Shown here piece by piece: positions 1 to 5,565 of a stretch of DNA of 7,262 bases; within the stretch, counting starts at the first letter, position 1; the number at the start of each line of letters is the position of its first letter. The position numbers and the translations under genes are program-made. This DNA comes from Solirubrobacterales bacterium. Its GTDB lineage: Bacteria; Actinomycetota; Thermoleophilia; Solirubrobacterales; Solirubrobacteraceae. The stretch spans positions 1-7,262 of the forward strand of contig JAOPZU010000291.1 in assembly GCA_025963955.1 (NCBI GenBank), given 5' to 3'. The notes under the pieces are model-generated. The model worked only from the letters and a program-made list of their open reading frames with translations, had not been told where the DNA came from and ran no database searches.

Positions 1-5
1 TCCCC

Positions 6-911
6 TCAGAACAGCTTGCGGGTCATGCCCTGCTCGAGCAGGCCGAATCCCTCGACGCCGTCGCCGGCCAGCAGGTGGTCGAACTCGTCGTAGGCGCTGA
101 GCGTGGGGCCGGTCTGCTCCTCGACACCCATCGGGCACCAGAACGTCGCCGTGCGCCCGGTGCTCCGGACGTCCAGCGTGCCGCCGTCGCTCGTCGCGAT
201 GCGCGTCGCCAGGAACAACCCGGCGCCGTCGCGGGTCAGCGACATGCCCGTCACGTCCTGCCGGCGTCCGTCGGCGTGCAGGACGTAGCCGAGGGTGGCG
301 GCACGGCCGTCCTGTCCCAGGAGCCGCAGCGCCGACACCGAGAAGTCGGGGAAGACCCACATCGTGCCGTAGTACTCCTCGACGCTCGAGGACTCGTCAC
401 GGAAGCCCCAGGTGCGGTCGCGGTAGCCCTGACCGTCCACCGTGACGGTGCTCCCGTCGACGGTCAGCTCTCCGGTGACCACAGCGCTCTGCTGGTAGTG
501 GTGGATCGGGTGCTCGCTATCGAGGCTGAAGGCCTTCGGGGCGCTCTCCCCGGCGAACACGGCCACGGGGTGCAGCGGGGTCGTGCTGATGCGGCCGGAC
601 AGCTGCGGGCTGTCGACGGTGAACCCCGATTCGGGCGCGAAGGTGATGGACGGGCTGTTCCAGGTCCCGAACTCGAGCGTCTCGATCACTTCCACGACCT
701 GGTCGCCGAGGCGGACGCTGACCCGGGCGCGGCGGCCGCCGGCGGCGTTCGGCGAGGCCGAGATGTGCATGACGCCGGACAGACCCTGGGCGGGGTCCCA
801 GAAGCAGAGGAAGGCGTTGTCGCGCCAGGGGCGCGGGTCGTCCGGGACCTCCGTGTGCAGCGGCTGCGCCAGCGGACCCCAGTCGATCGTGGTGCTCTCG
901 TTCTGCGTCAT
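6..911 (-). CDS. DUF7064/AttH-like protein of unknown function (301 aa)
   Basis: This is a complete 301-residue soluble protein with no signal peptide or membrane segment. It is rich in predicted beta strands. The diagnostic stretch is residues 137-172: HHYQQS, then a 'TGELTVDG' strand pair, then GYRDRTWGFRD at 162-172. This matches the 'G-x-RD-(H/R)-(S/T)-W-G-x-R' signature I associate with DUF7064/DUF7065 and AttH/CrtC-like lipocalin-type folds. A second family-like feature is the C-terminal GFGLLEQG at 288-295. Such proteins are often found near acyl-CoA and steroid catabolism genes in actinobacteria, but their reaction is not established to my knowledge. I chose the ATG at 909-911 because GGAGGAG lies 9 nt upstream. 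An in-frame ATG at 933-935 would add eight residues (MALEERGR), but then the Shine-Dalgarno-like run would be coding. The gene is divergent from the TetR gene, so it is the likeliest target of that repressor. Its stop is 5 bases from the window edge. The family call is from motif memory only. Confidence 0.82.
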   Translation of the reverse strand: MTQNESTTIDWGPLAQPLHTEVPDDPRPWRDNAFLCFWDPAQGLSGVMHISASPNAAGGRRARVSVRLGDQVVEVIETLEFGTWNSPSITFAPESGFTVDSPQLSGRISTTPLHPVAVFAGESAPKAFSLDSEHPIHHYQQSAVVTGELTVDGSTVTVDGQGYRDRTWGFRDESSSVEEYYGTMWVFPDFSVSALRLLGQDGRAATLGYVLHADGRRQDVTGMSLTRDGAGLFLATRIATSDGGTLDVRSTGRTATFWCPMGVEEQTGPTLSAYDEFDHLLAGDGVEGFGLLEQGMTRKLF

Positions 912-920
912 GCGACCCCT

Positions 921-927
921 CTCCTCC
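921..927 (-). promoter_or_regulatory. Ribosome binding site of the DUF7064-like gene
   Basis: On the minus strand this reads GGAGGAG and stands 9 nt before the ATG at 911. It is the strongest Shine-Dalgarno match in the window. It decides between that ATG and the in-frame upstream ATG at 935, which would place the site inside the coding region. Confidence 0.75.
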
Positions 928-931
928 AAAG

Positions 932-952
932 CCATACAGCGTGTCCGTATAG
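932..952. promoter_or_regulatory. Candidate TetR operator 1 (imperfect inverted repeat)
   Basis: The plus strand reads CCATACAG-CGTGT-CCGTATAG. The two 8-bp arms match at 6 of 8 positions around a 5-bp centre. The site is relatively AT-rich for this genome and lies between the divergent starts, just upstream of the ribosome binding site of the minus-strand gene. That position suits a repressor of that gene. Arms containing ATAC/GTAT are common in TetR-family operators. Binding by the adjacent TetR protein is inferred. Confidence 0.45.
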
Positions 953-965
953 GTGGTCCGATCAG

Positions 966-973
966 CGTATACG
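966..973. promoter_or_regulatory. Candidate TetR operator 2 or -10 element (perfect palindrome CGTATACG)
   Basis: This is a perfect 8-bp palindrome, CGTATACG, near the middle of the divergent gap. It shares the GTATAC core with the neighbouring inverted repeats. The embedded TATAC could also serve as a -10 element on either strand in this GC-rich setting. No convincing -35 hexamer pairs with it, so I do not assign a promoter. Eight bases is short, and its significance rests on its placement between two similar elements. Confidence 0.35.
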
Positions 974-979
974 ACTTCC

Positions 980-996
980 CCTGTACGGTGTAGAGG
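980..996. promoter_or_regulatory. Candidate TetR operator 3 overlapping the tetR ribosome binding site
   Basis: The plus strand reads CCTGTAC-GGT-GTAGAGG. The 7-bp arms match at 6 of 7 positions around a 3-bp centre. Its right arm contains the GAGG that serves as the ribosome binding site of the TetR gene, only 2 nt before the ATG at 999. A repressor bound here would block its own gene, which fits autoregulation. Function is inferred from symmetry and location. Confidence 0.45.
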
Positions 997-998
997 AA

Positions 999-1667
999 AT
1001 GGAAGCGGGCACCGGCAGACTCGACGTTCCTGCCGTTGTGGCGGCCTCCCTGGCGATCGCTGACGCCGACGGGTTGGAGAACCTCAGCATGCGGCGGCTG
1101 GCGAGCCGGCTGAGCGTCACGCCGATGGCGATCTACCACCACGTCCGCGACAAGGGCGAGCTGCTCGACCTGATGGCCGACGAGTCGCTGCGGGCCCTGC
1201 CGCCGCTCGTTGCTTCCGCGCCGTGGGACAGCGCGCTGGAGGACCTCTTCCTCGGGTTCCACCGGTTGTACCTCGCGCACCCCGCGCTGGCGCAGATCAT
1301 GACGCAGCGGCCGCTCGAGGGCCCGCACGCGATCGCCGTCGGGGAGCAGGTGCTGACGGTGCTGTCGGCCGCGGGCATCGACGACGACACCGCCGCCAGC
1401 GCGTTCATCTCGATCGTGAACTACACGATCGGCGCGAGCCTCTACCGCACCTCCCGGAGTAGTTCACGCCTGCCGGAGCGCCGGCGCTTCGGCCGCATCT
1501 CCGCCGCGGACGCACCGCGCGCGCACGGTCTCCGGCAGACGATGGCGGCTCTGGCCGTCGACGAGGGGCAGTTCCTCGACGGCCTGCGCCGCCTGCTCGC
1601 GAGCTACCGCATGGACGCGGCGGCGGCCCCGGCCCGGCCCACCACGGCCCGGGCACCGGCCGGCTGA
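999..1667 (+). CDS. TetR-family transcriptional repressor (222 aa)
   Basis: The N-terminal DNA-binding domain is clear. Residues 10-28 form the first helix (VPAVVAASLAIADADGLEN). Residues 29-56 form the helix-turn-helix, with LSMRRLASRLSVTPMAIYHH followed by the usual VRDKGELL. The rest (about 60-200) is an all-helical ligand and dimerisation domain of the kind seen in TetR_C families. It ends in a low-complexity Ala/Pro tail (MDAAAAPARPTTARAPAG). Length is normal for the family. The ATG at 999 is preceded by GAGG with an unusually short 2-nt spacing. No better in-frame start exists, because upstream codons read back into antisense of the neighbouring gene. The gene is divergent from the DUF7064-like gene and convergent with the kinase gene. 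It probably represses itself and the divergent gene through the inverted repeats at 932-996. Whether it also controls the mce operon, whose promoter is outside the window, is unknown. The ligand cannot be predicted, though a lipid or acyl-CoA would suit the context. Confidence 0.93.
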   Translation: MEAGTGRLDVPAVVAASLAIADADGLENLSMRRLASRLSVTPMAIYHHVRDKGELLDLMADESLRALPPLVASAPWDSALEDLFLGFHRLYLAHPALAQIMTQRPLEGPHAIAVGEQVLTVLSAAGIDDDTAASAFISIVNYTIGASLYRTSRSSSRLPERRRFGRISAADAPRAHGLRQTMAALAVDEGQFLDGLRRLLASYRMDAAAAPARPTTARAPAG

Positions 1668-1680
1668 CCGCGCCCGCCCG

Positions 1681-1702
1681 GCCGGCGCGTCGTGCCGGCG
1701 CC
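1681..1702. terminator. Possible bidirectional hairpin between convergent genes
   Basis: In the 40-bp convergent gap, GCCGGC (1681-1686) and GCCGGC (1694-1699) can pair across a 7-nt loop. Alternatively GGCGC (1684-1688) can pair with GCGCC (1698-1702). No T-tract follows on either strand, so this is not a classical intrinsic terminator. GC-rich hairpins without U-tracts are common at actinobacterial gene ends, and the placement between the stops at 1667 and 1708 suits a shared terminator. Confidence 0.35.
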
Positions 1703-1707
1703 TCTCG

Positions 1708-2820
1708 TCAGCGGTTGCCCGAGATCCACTCGGCCGCGCCGTCGGGGACGGGCAGGTCCAGGAGCGCGCCCAGGACGTGCGCCGCGGGGTTGTTGTAGGG
1801 CAGCGCGGCGTCGGCGGGCAGCTGGCCGTGCTCGATCATGAGGTTGCCGACGCGCAGCAGCAGGATGGCACCGCGAAGGGCCGCCCACGCCTCGAACCAG
1901 TCCAGGTCCCGGGCCGGGCGCCCGGTGAGCTCGGCGAACCTCGCGATGGCCACGTCCCGCTCGGGGAAGCCCGTCAGGCGCGGCGCCCCGATGCCGGAGG
2001 AGTACAGGCGGTCGAAGAACAGCCAGTAGCCGAAGTCCACCTCGGGCGGTCCAAGCGTCGCCATCTCCCAGTCGAGGACCGCAGTGACCTCGTGGTCCTC
2101 GCCGAACATCAGGTTGCCGAAGCGCGCATCCCCCCAGGAGACGACGAGCGGCCCGTGGTCGGCCGGCTTGGTGGACTCGAGGCGGTCCAGGGCAGCGTCG
2201 ATCAGCGGGTTCGCCCGACCACCGGCGGCCCAGGCGTAGAACTCGCGCCAGTAGATGAGCTGCTGCTCAAGCACGCCGCCGTCAGGGTTGCCGTGCCGCA
2301 GGGCGCTCAAGCCGGCGGCCGCGGGATCGAGTCGCTGGATCGCCGCGAGCGCTCGTAGGGCGCTGTCGTACATCGTCGCCCGGGCCTCGGGCTCGAGGTC
2401 GACGACCCAGCCCCCGCTCACGAACGGGGGGTCGTCGCCCGGCACCTCGCCGTAAGCGCGCTCGAGCAGGAGGAACTCCGCGCCGAGCACCTCCCCGGTT
2501 CGCTCGTGGGCGAGGACCGCCGGGACCGGCGCGTCGCTGTGCTCCGCAAGCGCGGTCATGACCTGCGCCTCGCGAGCGATGTCGTAGTCCGGGAAGAGCC
2601 CGACCGACGGCGGGACGCGGGCGACCAGTCCACGCTGGACGCGCTCGCCGTTCGTGTTCCAGGCGGCGTCGAAGAGCAGCGTCTCGCTGGACATGCCGCT
2701 CGCGGTCGGCAGCAGGACACCAGTGACCTCCACAGGGCCATCGACCCCGAGCGCGCCGGGCAGCCAGGCGGCGAGGCGGCCAGCGACGGCGGCGGGCTCG
2801 AGCGTGTTCTTCAGGGCCAT
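1708..2820 (-). CDS. Phosphotransferase of the APH/choline kinase fold, LvaA/ACAD10-type (370 aa)
   Basis: This is a full-length kinase-like protein of the APH superfamily. The nucleotide loop is at about residues 38-50 (LPTASGMSSETLL). A beta3-like strand is LVARVPP (65-71) and the alphaC-like REAQVM is at 83-88. The catalytic loop is SWGDARFGN (228-236), with D231 as putative catalytic base and N236 as metal ligand. The second metal site is VLDWEMATLG (248-257), with D250, followed by VDFGYW (261-266). The His of the classical HGDxxxxN motif is Trp here (W229), as I recall for the acyl-CoA-linked subgroup. Characterised relatives include Pseudomonas putida LvaA, which phosphorylates 4-hydroxyvaleryl-CoA, and the kinase domains of ACAD10/11. 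A hydroxyacyl-CoA kinase role is therefore plausible, and drug resistance is not suggested. The protein is cytoplasmic with no membrane segment. Start: the ATG at 2818-2820 follows GGAG with about 8 nt spacing. It lies 31 bp behind the last mce gene on the same strand, so it is probably cotranscribed. The exact substrate is unknown. Confidence 0.88.
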   Translation of the reverse strand: MALKNTLEPAAVAGRLAAWLPGALGVDGPVEVTGVLLPTASGMSSETLLFDAAWNTNGERVQRGLVARVPPSVGLFPDYDIAREAQVMTALAEHSDAPVPAVLAHERTGEVLGAEFLLLERAYGEVPGDDPPFVSGGWVVDLEPEARATMYDSALRALAAIQRLDPAAAGLSALRHGNPDGGVLEQQLIYWREFYAWAAGGRANPLIDAALDRLESTKPADHGPLVVSWGDARFGNLMFGEDHEVTAVLDWEMATLGPPEVDFGYWLFFDRLYSSGIGAPRLTGFPERDVAIARFAELTGRPARDLDWFEAWAALRGAILLLRVGNLMIEHGQLPADAALPYNNPAAHVLGALLDLPVPDGAAEWISGNR

Positions 2821-2851
2821 CGGGATGCTCCGTTTCGTGACGGGTCAGGGA
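2821..2851 (-). other. Short spacer between the last mce gene and the kinase gene
   Basis: These 31 bases carry the GGAG ribosome binding site of the kinase gene. I see no hairpin and no promoter-like hexamer pair, which supports read-through from the mce genes into the kinase gene. Confidence 0.5.
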
Positions 2852-4222
2852 TCAGCACTCGGCCTCGACCCGCGGGTACTTGTAGCCCTTCTTGGCGAGG
2901 TCCAGCGGACCGGTCGCGTTCGGCAGGTCCTTTGCGGTCTTGCCGGTCTCGTTCGGCTTCGGGATCGGGTAGAAGGTCAGCGGCGAGGTCTTGCCGATGA
3001 GCCCCGCGCGCACGAGCTTCGCGATGCCCTGGCTGACGTCGTCCGGGAGGTTGGCGAGGTCGTTCTCAGAGACCACCGGGATCAGGCGGATGACGTGACC
3101 GATCGCGTCGTAGGAGTTCGCGGAGGAGCCCATCCCGACGATGAAGGACGCGACGTCCTGCGTGTAGGGCTGCAGGAACTTCACGGCCGGGTTCAGCTGG
3201 CACATGGTGCGCTTCAGCTCGGGCAGCGCCTTCACGGTCGGGCCGGCGAGGGCGCGGAGGCCGCTGAGCGTCCGCTGCAGCTGCGGCGCGGCGGCCCCGA
3301 GCTGGGCGACGACGCCGCGGCCCTCCTGTGCGGCGGGGGCCAGAAGGCGCACCGCCGGGCGGACCTGGCGGATCGCGGTGGCGAGGTTCGTCAGGACGGG
3401 CGCCGCCTGGTCGGTCACGCGCCCGACGGTGCCGGAGGTGGTGCGCACCTGCGTGAGCGTGGCGGGCAGCTCCCGCAGCAGGCGCCGCAGCGCGGCGTCT
3501 TTGTCTCCGACGGCGCGGACAGTCTGCAGACCCTGGTCGGCGACGGTGCGGATCGCGGCGTCGCGCTCGCCGACGCCGGCGGTCAGCTGACCGAGCTTCA
3601 GCACGAGGTCGGCGATCTGGCGCCGGTCACGGTGGGCGACGTGAACGACGTCGGCCGTGGGGTTGATGGTGCCGGTCACTCCGCCGATGACGGTGTTCAG
3701 CTTGCCGCCGCGGCCGTCAAGCGCGGCGCCGGTGCTCTGGATCAGGTCGCGCGCTCGCCGCCGGGTGGAGCCGCTGAGGGTCGAGAGGACCTCGTCCACG
3801 TCGACGAAGTCGCCGGCGCTGCTCATCGGGAGGGTGGCGCCCGAGTCCAGCTTGGTCGGCGATGTCCCGGGCTCGATCGAGACGTAGTTCTCGCCGACGG
3901 GGGTGTGCTGCCGTAGCCGGATCGTCGAGTCCTTCGGCAGTGGGAAGACCGCCTCGTCGGTCAGCTGCAGCTCGACCATCGCCCCGAGACCCTCGCGGGA
4001 CACCTTGGTCACCTTGCCGACTTCGGCGCCCGACATCGTCACCCGCGAGCCCTTCACGAGCGAGGCGACGGTGGGTAGGACGGCCTTGACCTCGTACTTC
4101 TTGCCGGGGGCGGAGATCCCGCCGCCCATGACCATCAGGACGAGGAACCCGGCGCCCGCGACGAGCACGAGCGCCGCGGTGACGATCAGGTGAAGGCCGA
4201 AGCGTGCGGGGCGCTGGTTCAT
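2852..4222 (-). CDS. MCE/MlaD-domain lipid transport protein (456 aa), third complete mce gene
   Basis: The chain begins with a short basic N-terminus (MNQRPARF) and one membrane anchor at about residues 9-33, with no lipobox Cys. The MCE domain is at about 42-118 and includes VLPTVASLVKGSRVTMSGAE, VGKVTKV and GENYVSIEPG. A long helical, Ala/Leu-rich region (about 140-340) is punctuated by prolines. A tail at 340-456 starts with CQLNP and ends in a C-terminal Cys. The two cysteines are C341 and C456. The MCE ring plus alpha-helical tube is the architecture of actinobacterial Mce subunits, which assemble as mixed hexamers outside the cytoplasmic membrane and carry lipids to a YrbE/ATPase importer. 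The start is the ATG at 4220-4222, which shares one base with the upstream stop (TGATG). The open frame extends further upstream without a stop, but any earlier start would lie inside the preceding mce gene. The gene is last of the mce run and precedes the kinase gene. The substrate is unknown, and the subunit letter (mceA-F) cannot be assigned with confidence. Confidence 0.92.
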   Translation of the reverse strand: MNQRPARFGLHLIVTAALVLVAGAGFLVLMVMGGGISAPGKKYEVKAVLPTVASLVKGSRVTMSGAEVGKVTKVSREGLGAMVELQLTDEAVFPLPKDSTIRLRQHTPVGENYVSIEPGTSPTKLDSGATLPMSSAGDFVDVDEVLSTLSGSTRRRARDLIQSTGAALDGRGGKLNTVIGGVTGTINPTADVVHVAHRDRRQIADLVLKLGQLTAGVGERDAAIRTVADQGLQTVRAVGDKDAALRRLLRELPATLTQVRTTSGTVGRVTDQAAPVLTNLATAIRQVRPAVRLLAPAAQEGRGVVAQLGAAAPQLQRTLSGLRALAGPTVKALPELKRTMCQLNPAVKFLQPYTQDVASFIVGMGSSANSYDAIGHVIRLIPVVSENDLANLPDDVSQGIAKLVRAGLIGKTSPLTFYPIPKPNETGKTAKDLPNATGPLDLAKKGYKYPRVEAEC

Positions 4223-5565
4223 CAGTGGCCGTCCGAGGGCTTGGCGGGGCGACCGGCGATCGGGCGGCCAGGGGCGCACGAGCTGCCGTAGAACTCGCTC
4301 GGGTCGTTGAGGACGCTGCTGGACTGCGCCCCGATCACGAGGTTGCCGCGCGGGTAGGGGCCGCGGGAGTCGCCGTACTTCCCGAGCGACATGTTCCACT
4401 GGAAGAAGCCGACGATTCCCTTCTCGCAGAGCACGAGGTCACGGGTGACCTTGTTGACGACGGGGACCTGCGGCTTCAGCGCGTCCACGGCGGCGGCGAC
4501 GTCATGGGAGACCGGACGCAGCGCCGCGGACAGCGGGACGAGCGCGCGGACCGGGGTGCGCAGCCGGTTGACGGCCGGGGCGGCGCTGGCGTTCAGGCGC
4601 TGGACGTCGTCCAGGGCCCCGGGCAGCTGCTGAGCGACCGGGCGCACCGCGCGCAGGGCGGTGTCCACGACGGGCAGCGTGCCGCGCACCGCGGTGAAGC
4701 TCGAGTCGATCGCCCGCAGCGTCGGTGGGAGCGCGTCGAGCGTGGCTCCGAGGTCGCCGCGCGAGTCCTTCAGCGTCGTGAGCGTCAGCGCTCCGCTGTG
4801 GACGAGGGTGTTGAGCTGCTGCTGGTGGGCGCTGATGGTGTCGGTCAGCACCGCGGTGTTGTGGATCAGGCGCTTGACCATCGGCGCGCGGCGGGCGAGC
4901 TGGTCGGAGAGCGCCGCCGCGTCCTGCACGAACGGGACGAATTCGGCGAACGCGGTGCGCAGGCGGGCGCCGCGGTCCTGCAGGCCACCGCCGAGGTCGT
5001 CGAGCAGCGTGTGCAGCCGGAGGCGCACCGGCGCCTTGAAGACGTTGAGGACGTCGTTGATGCTGACCGGGACCTCGGTCTGACCGGCGGGCAGCGGTTC
5101 GGAGCTGTCGAGCTCGCCGGCGTCCTTCGTACCGCGGTCGACGATGTTGAGGTACATGTCCTGCAGCGCGGTGTTCGGCCGCAGCTGGGCGTGCGCGTCC
5201 TTGTAGATCGCGCCGTACTTCTTCTGCACCTTGGCGGTCAGGATCGCGACGCCGTCCTTGATCTCGACCTTCGTGATGGCCCCCGCGGGGATGCCCTTCA
5301 CGCGGACCTCGTCGGCGCCCGTCACGACCCCGGTCGCGTCGGCGACCACGAAGGACACCTCGCGGGTCTTCGACAGCAGCGTCTTGGAGACGTTGGCCAG
5401 GATGTAGCCGGCGATCGCCAGGCCGACGATCGCGCCGATGACGACGGTGACCATGGGGCGTGCGCCGCGACGGGCCTCAAGTGCCAGTCGGGCGCGATTG
5501 TCGCGGGCGCCGACGAAGTCCCGGACGTCGATCTCGGGCTCGTCGTCGTGGTCGTAGGGGCTCAT
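4222..5565 (-). CDS. MCE/MlaD-domain lipid transport protein (447 aa), second complete mce gene
   Basis: This chain has an unusual 37-residue cytoplasmic N-terminus, acidic at first (DHDDEPEID) and then basic (ARRGARP). A single membrane anchor follows at about 38-58. The MCE domain is at about 68-143, with VTGADEVRVKGIPAGAITKV as the landmark that aligns with its two neighbours and QDMYLNIV near the end. A helical region at about 165-375 has recurring L-x-P punctuation (TLPVVDTALRAVRP, RTPVRALVPLSAALRP). The tail at 376-447 contains both cysteines (C380, C430) and ends in a polar stretch. No lipobox is present, so this is not the lipoprotein-type subunit. The start at 5563-5565 overlaps the upstream stop by four bases (ATGA), with AAGGGCGG just upstream. 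Length is normal for actinobacterial Mce subunits. It is inferred to be one subunit of the same hetero-hexameric shuttle as its neighbours. Confidence 0.92.
   Translation of the reverse strand: MSPYDHDDEPEIDVRDFVGARDNRARLALEARRGARPMVTVVIGAIVGLAIAGYILANVSKTLLSKTREVSFVVADATGVVTGADEVRVKGIPAGAITKVEIKDGVAILTAKVQKKYGAIYKDAHAQLRPNTALQDMYLNIVDRGTKDAGELDSSEPLPAGQTEVPVSINDVLNVFKAPVRLRLHTLLDDLGGGLQDRGARLRTAFAEFVPFVQDAAALSDQLARRAPMVKRLIHNTAVLTDTISAHQQQLNTLVHSGALTLTTLKDSRGDLGATLDALPPTLRAIDSSFTAVRGTLPVVDTALRAVRPVAQQLPGALDDVQRLNASAAPAVNRLRTPVRALVPLSAALRPVSHDVAAAVDALKPQVPVVNKVTRDLVLCEKGIVGFFQWNMSLGKYGDSRGPYPRGNLVIGAQSSSVLNDPSEFYGSSCAPGRPIAGRPAKPSDGH

Noticed and set aside
940..985. Defined sigma-70 promoters for the divergent genes
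   Set aside because: TATAC-like -10 candidates exist, but no -35 hexamer at 16-18 bp spacing resembles TTGACA on either strand, so exact promoters cannot be assigned.
75..998. Plus-strand open frame running into the TetR gene, which would give a 530-aa protein
   Set aside because: It is antisense to the DUF7064-like gene, has low-complexity Arg/Ala/Gly-rich content, and the TetR domain begins naturally at the ATG at 999. The extension is a GC-bias artefact.
912..1328. Minus-strand extension of the DUF7064-like frame to 440 aa
   Set aside because: The extra N-terminal part lies antisense to the TetR helix-turn-helix and has no recognisable domain. A strong ribosome binding site precedes the ATG at 911.
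1708..2820. Aminoglycoside resistance gene
   Set aside because: The fold is shared, but the SWGD motif and the position behind an mce operon point to a metabolic kinase of the LvaA/ACAD10 type.
2654..3916. Long plus-strand open frame (420 aa) opposite the kinase and mce genes
   Set aside because: Its composition is Gly/Arg/Asp/Val-rich with no domain. It mirrors the codon bias of the genuine minus-strand genes, which have clear membrane anchors and MCE domains.
4223..4399. Upstream extension of the last mce gene to 515 aa
   Set aside because: The added 59 residues overlap the preceding mce gene and lack the expected layout. The ATG at 4222 puts the membrane anchor at residues 9-33, as in its neighbours, and uses a TGATG junction.
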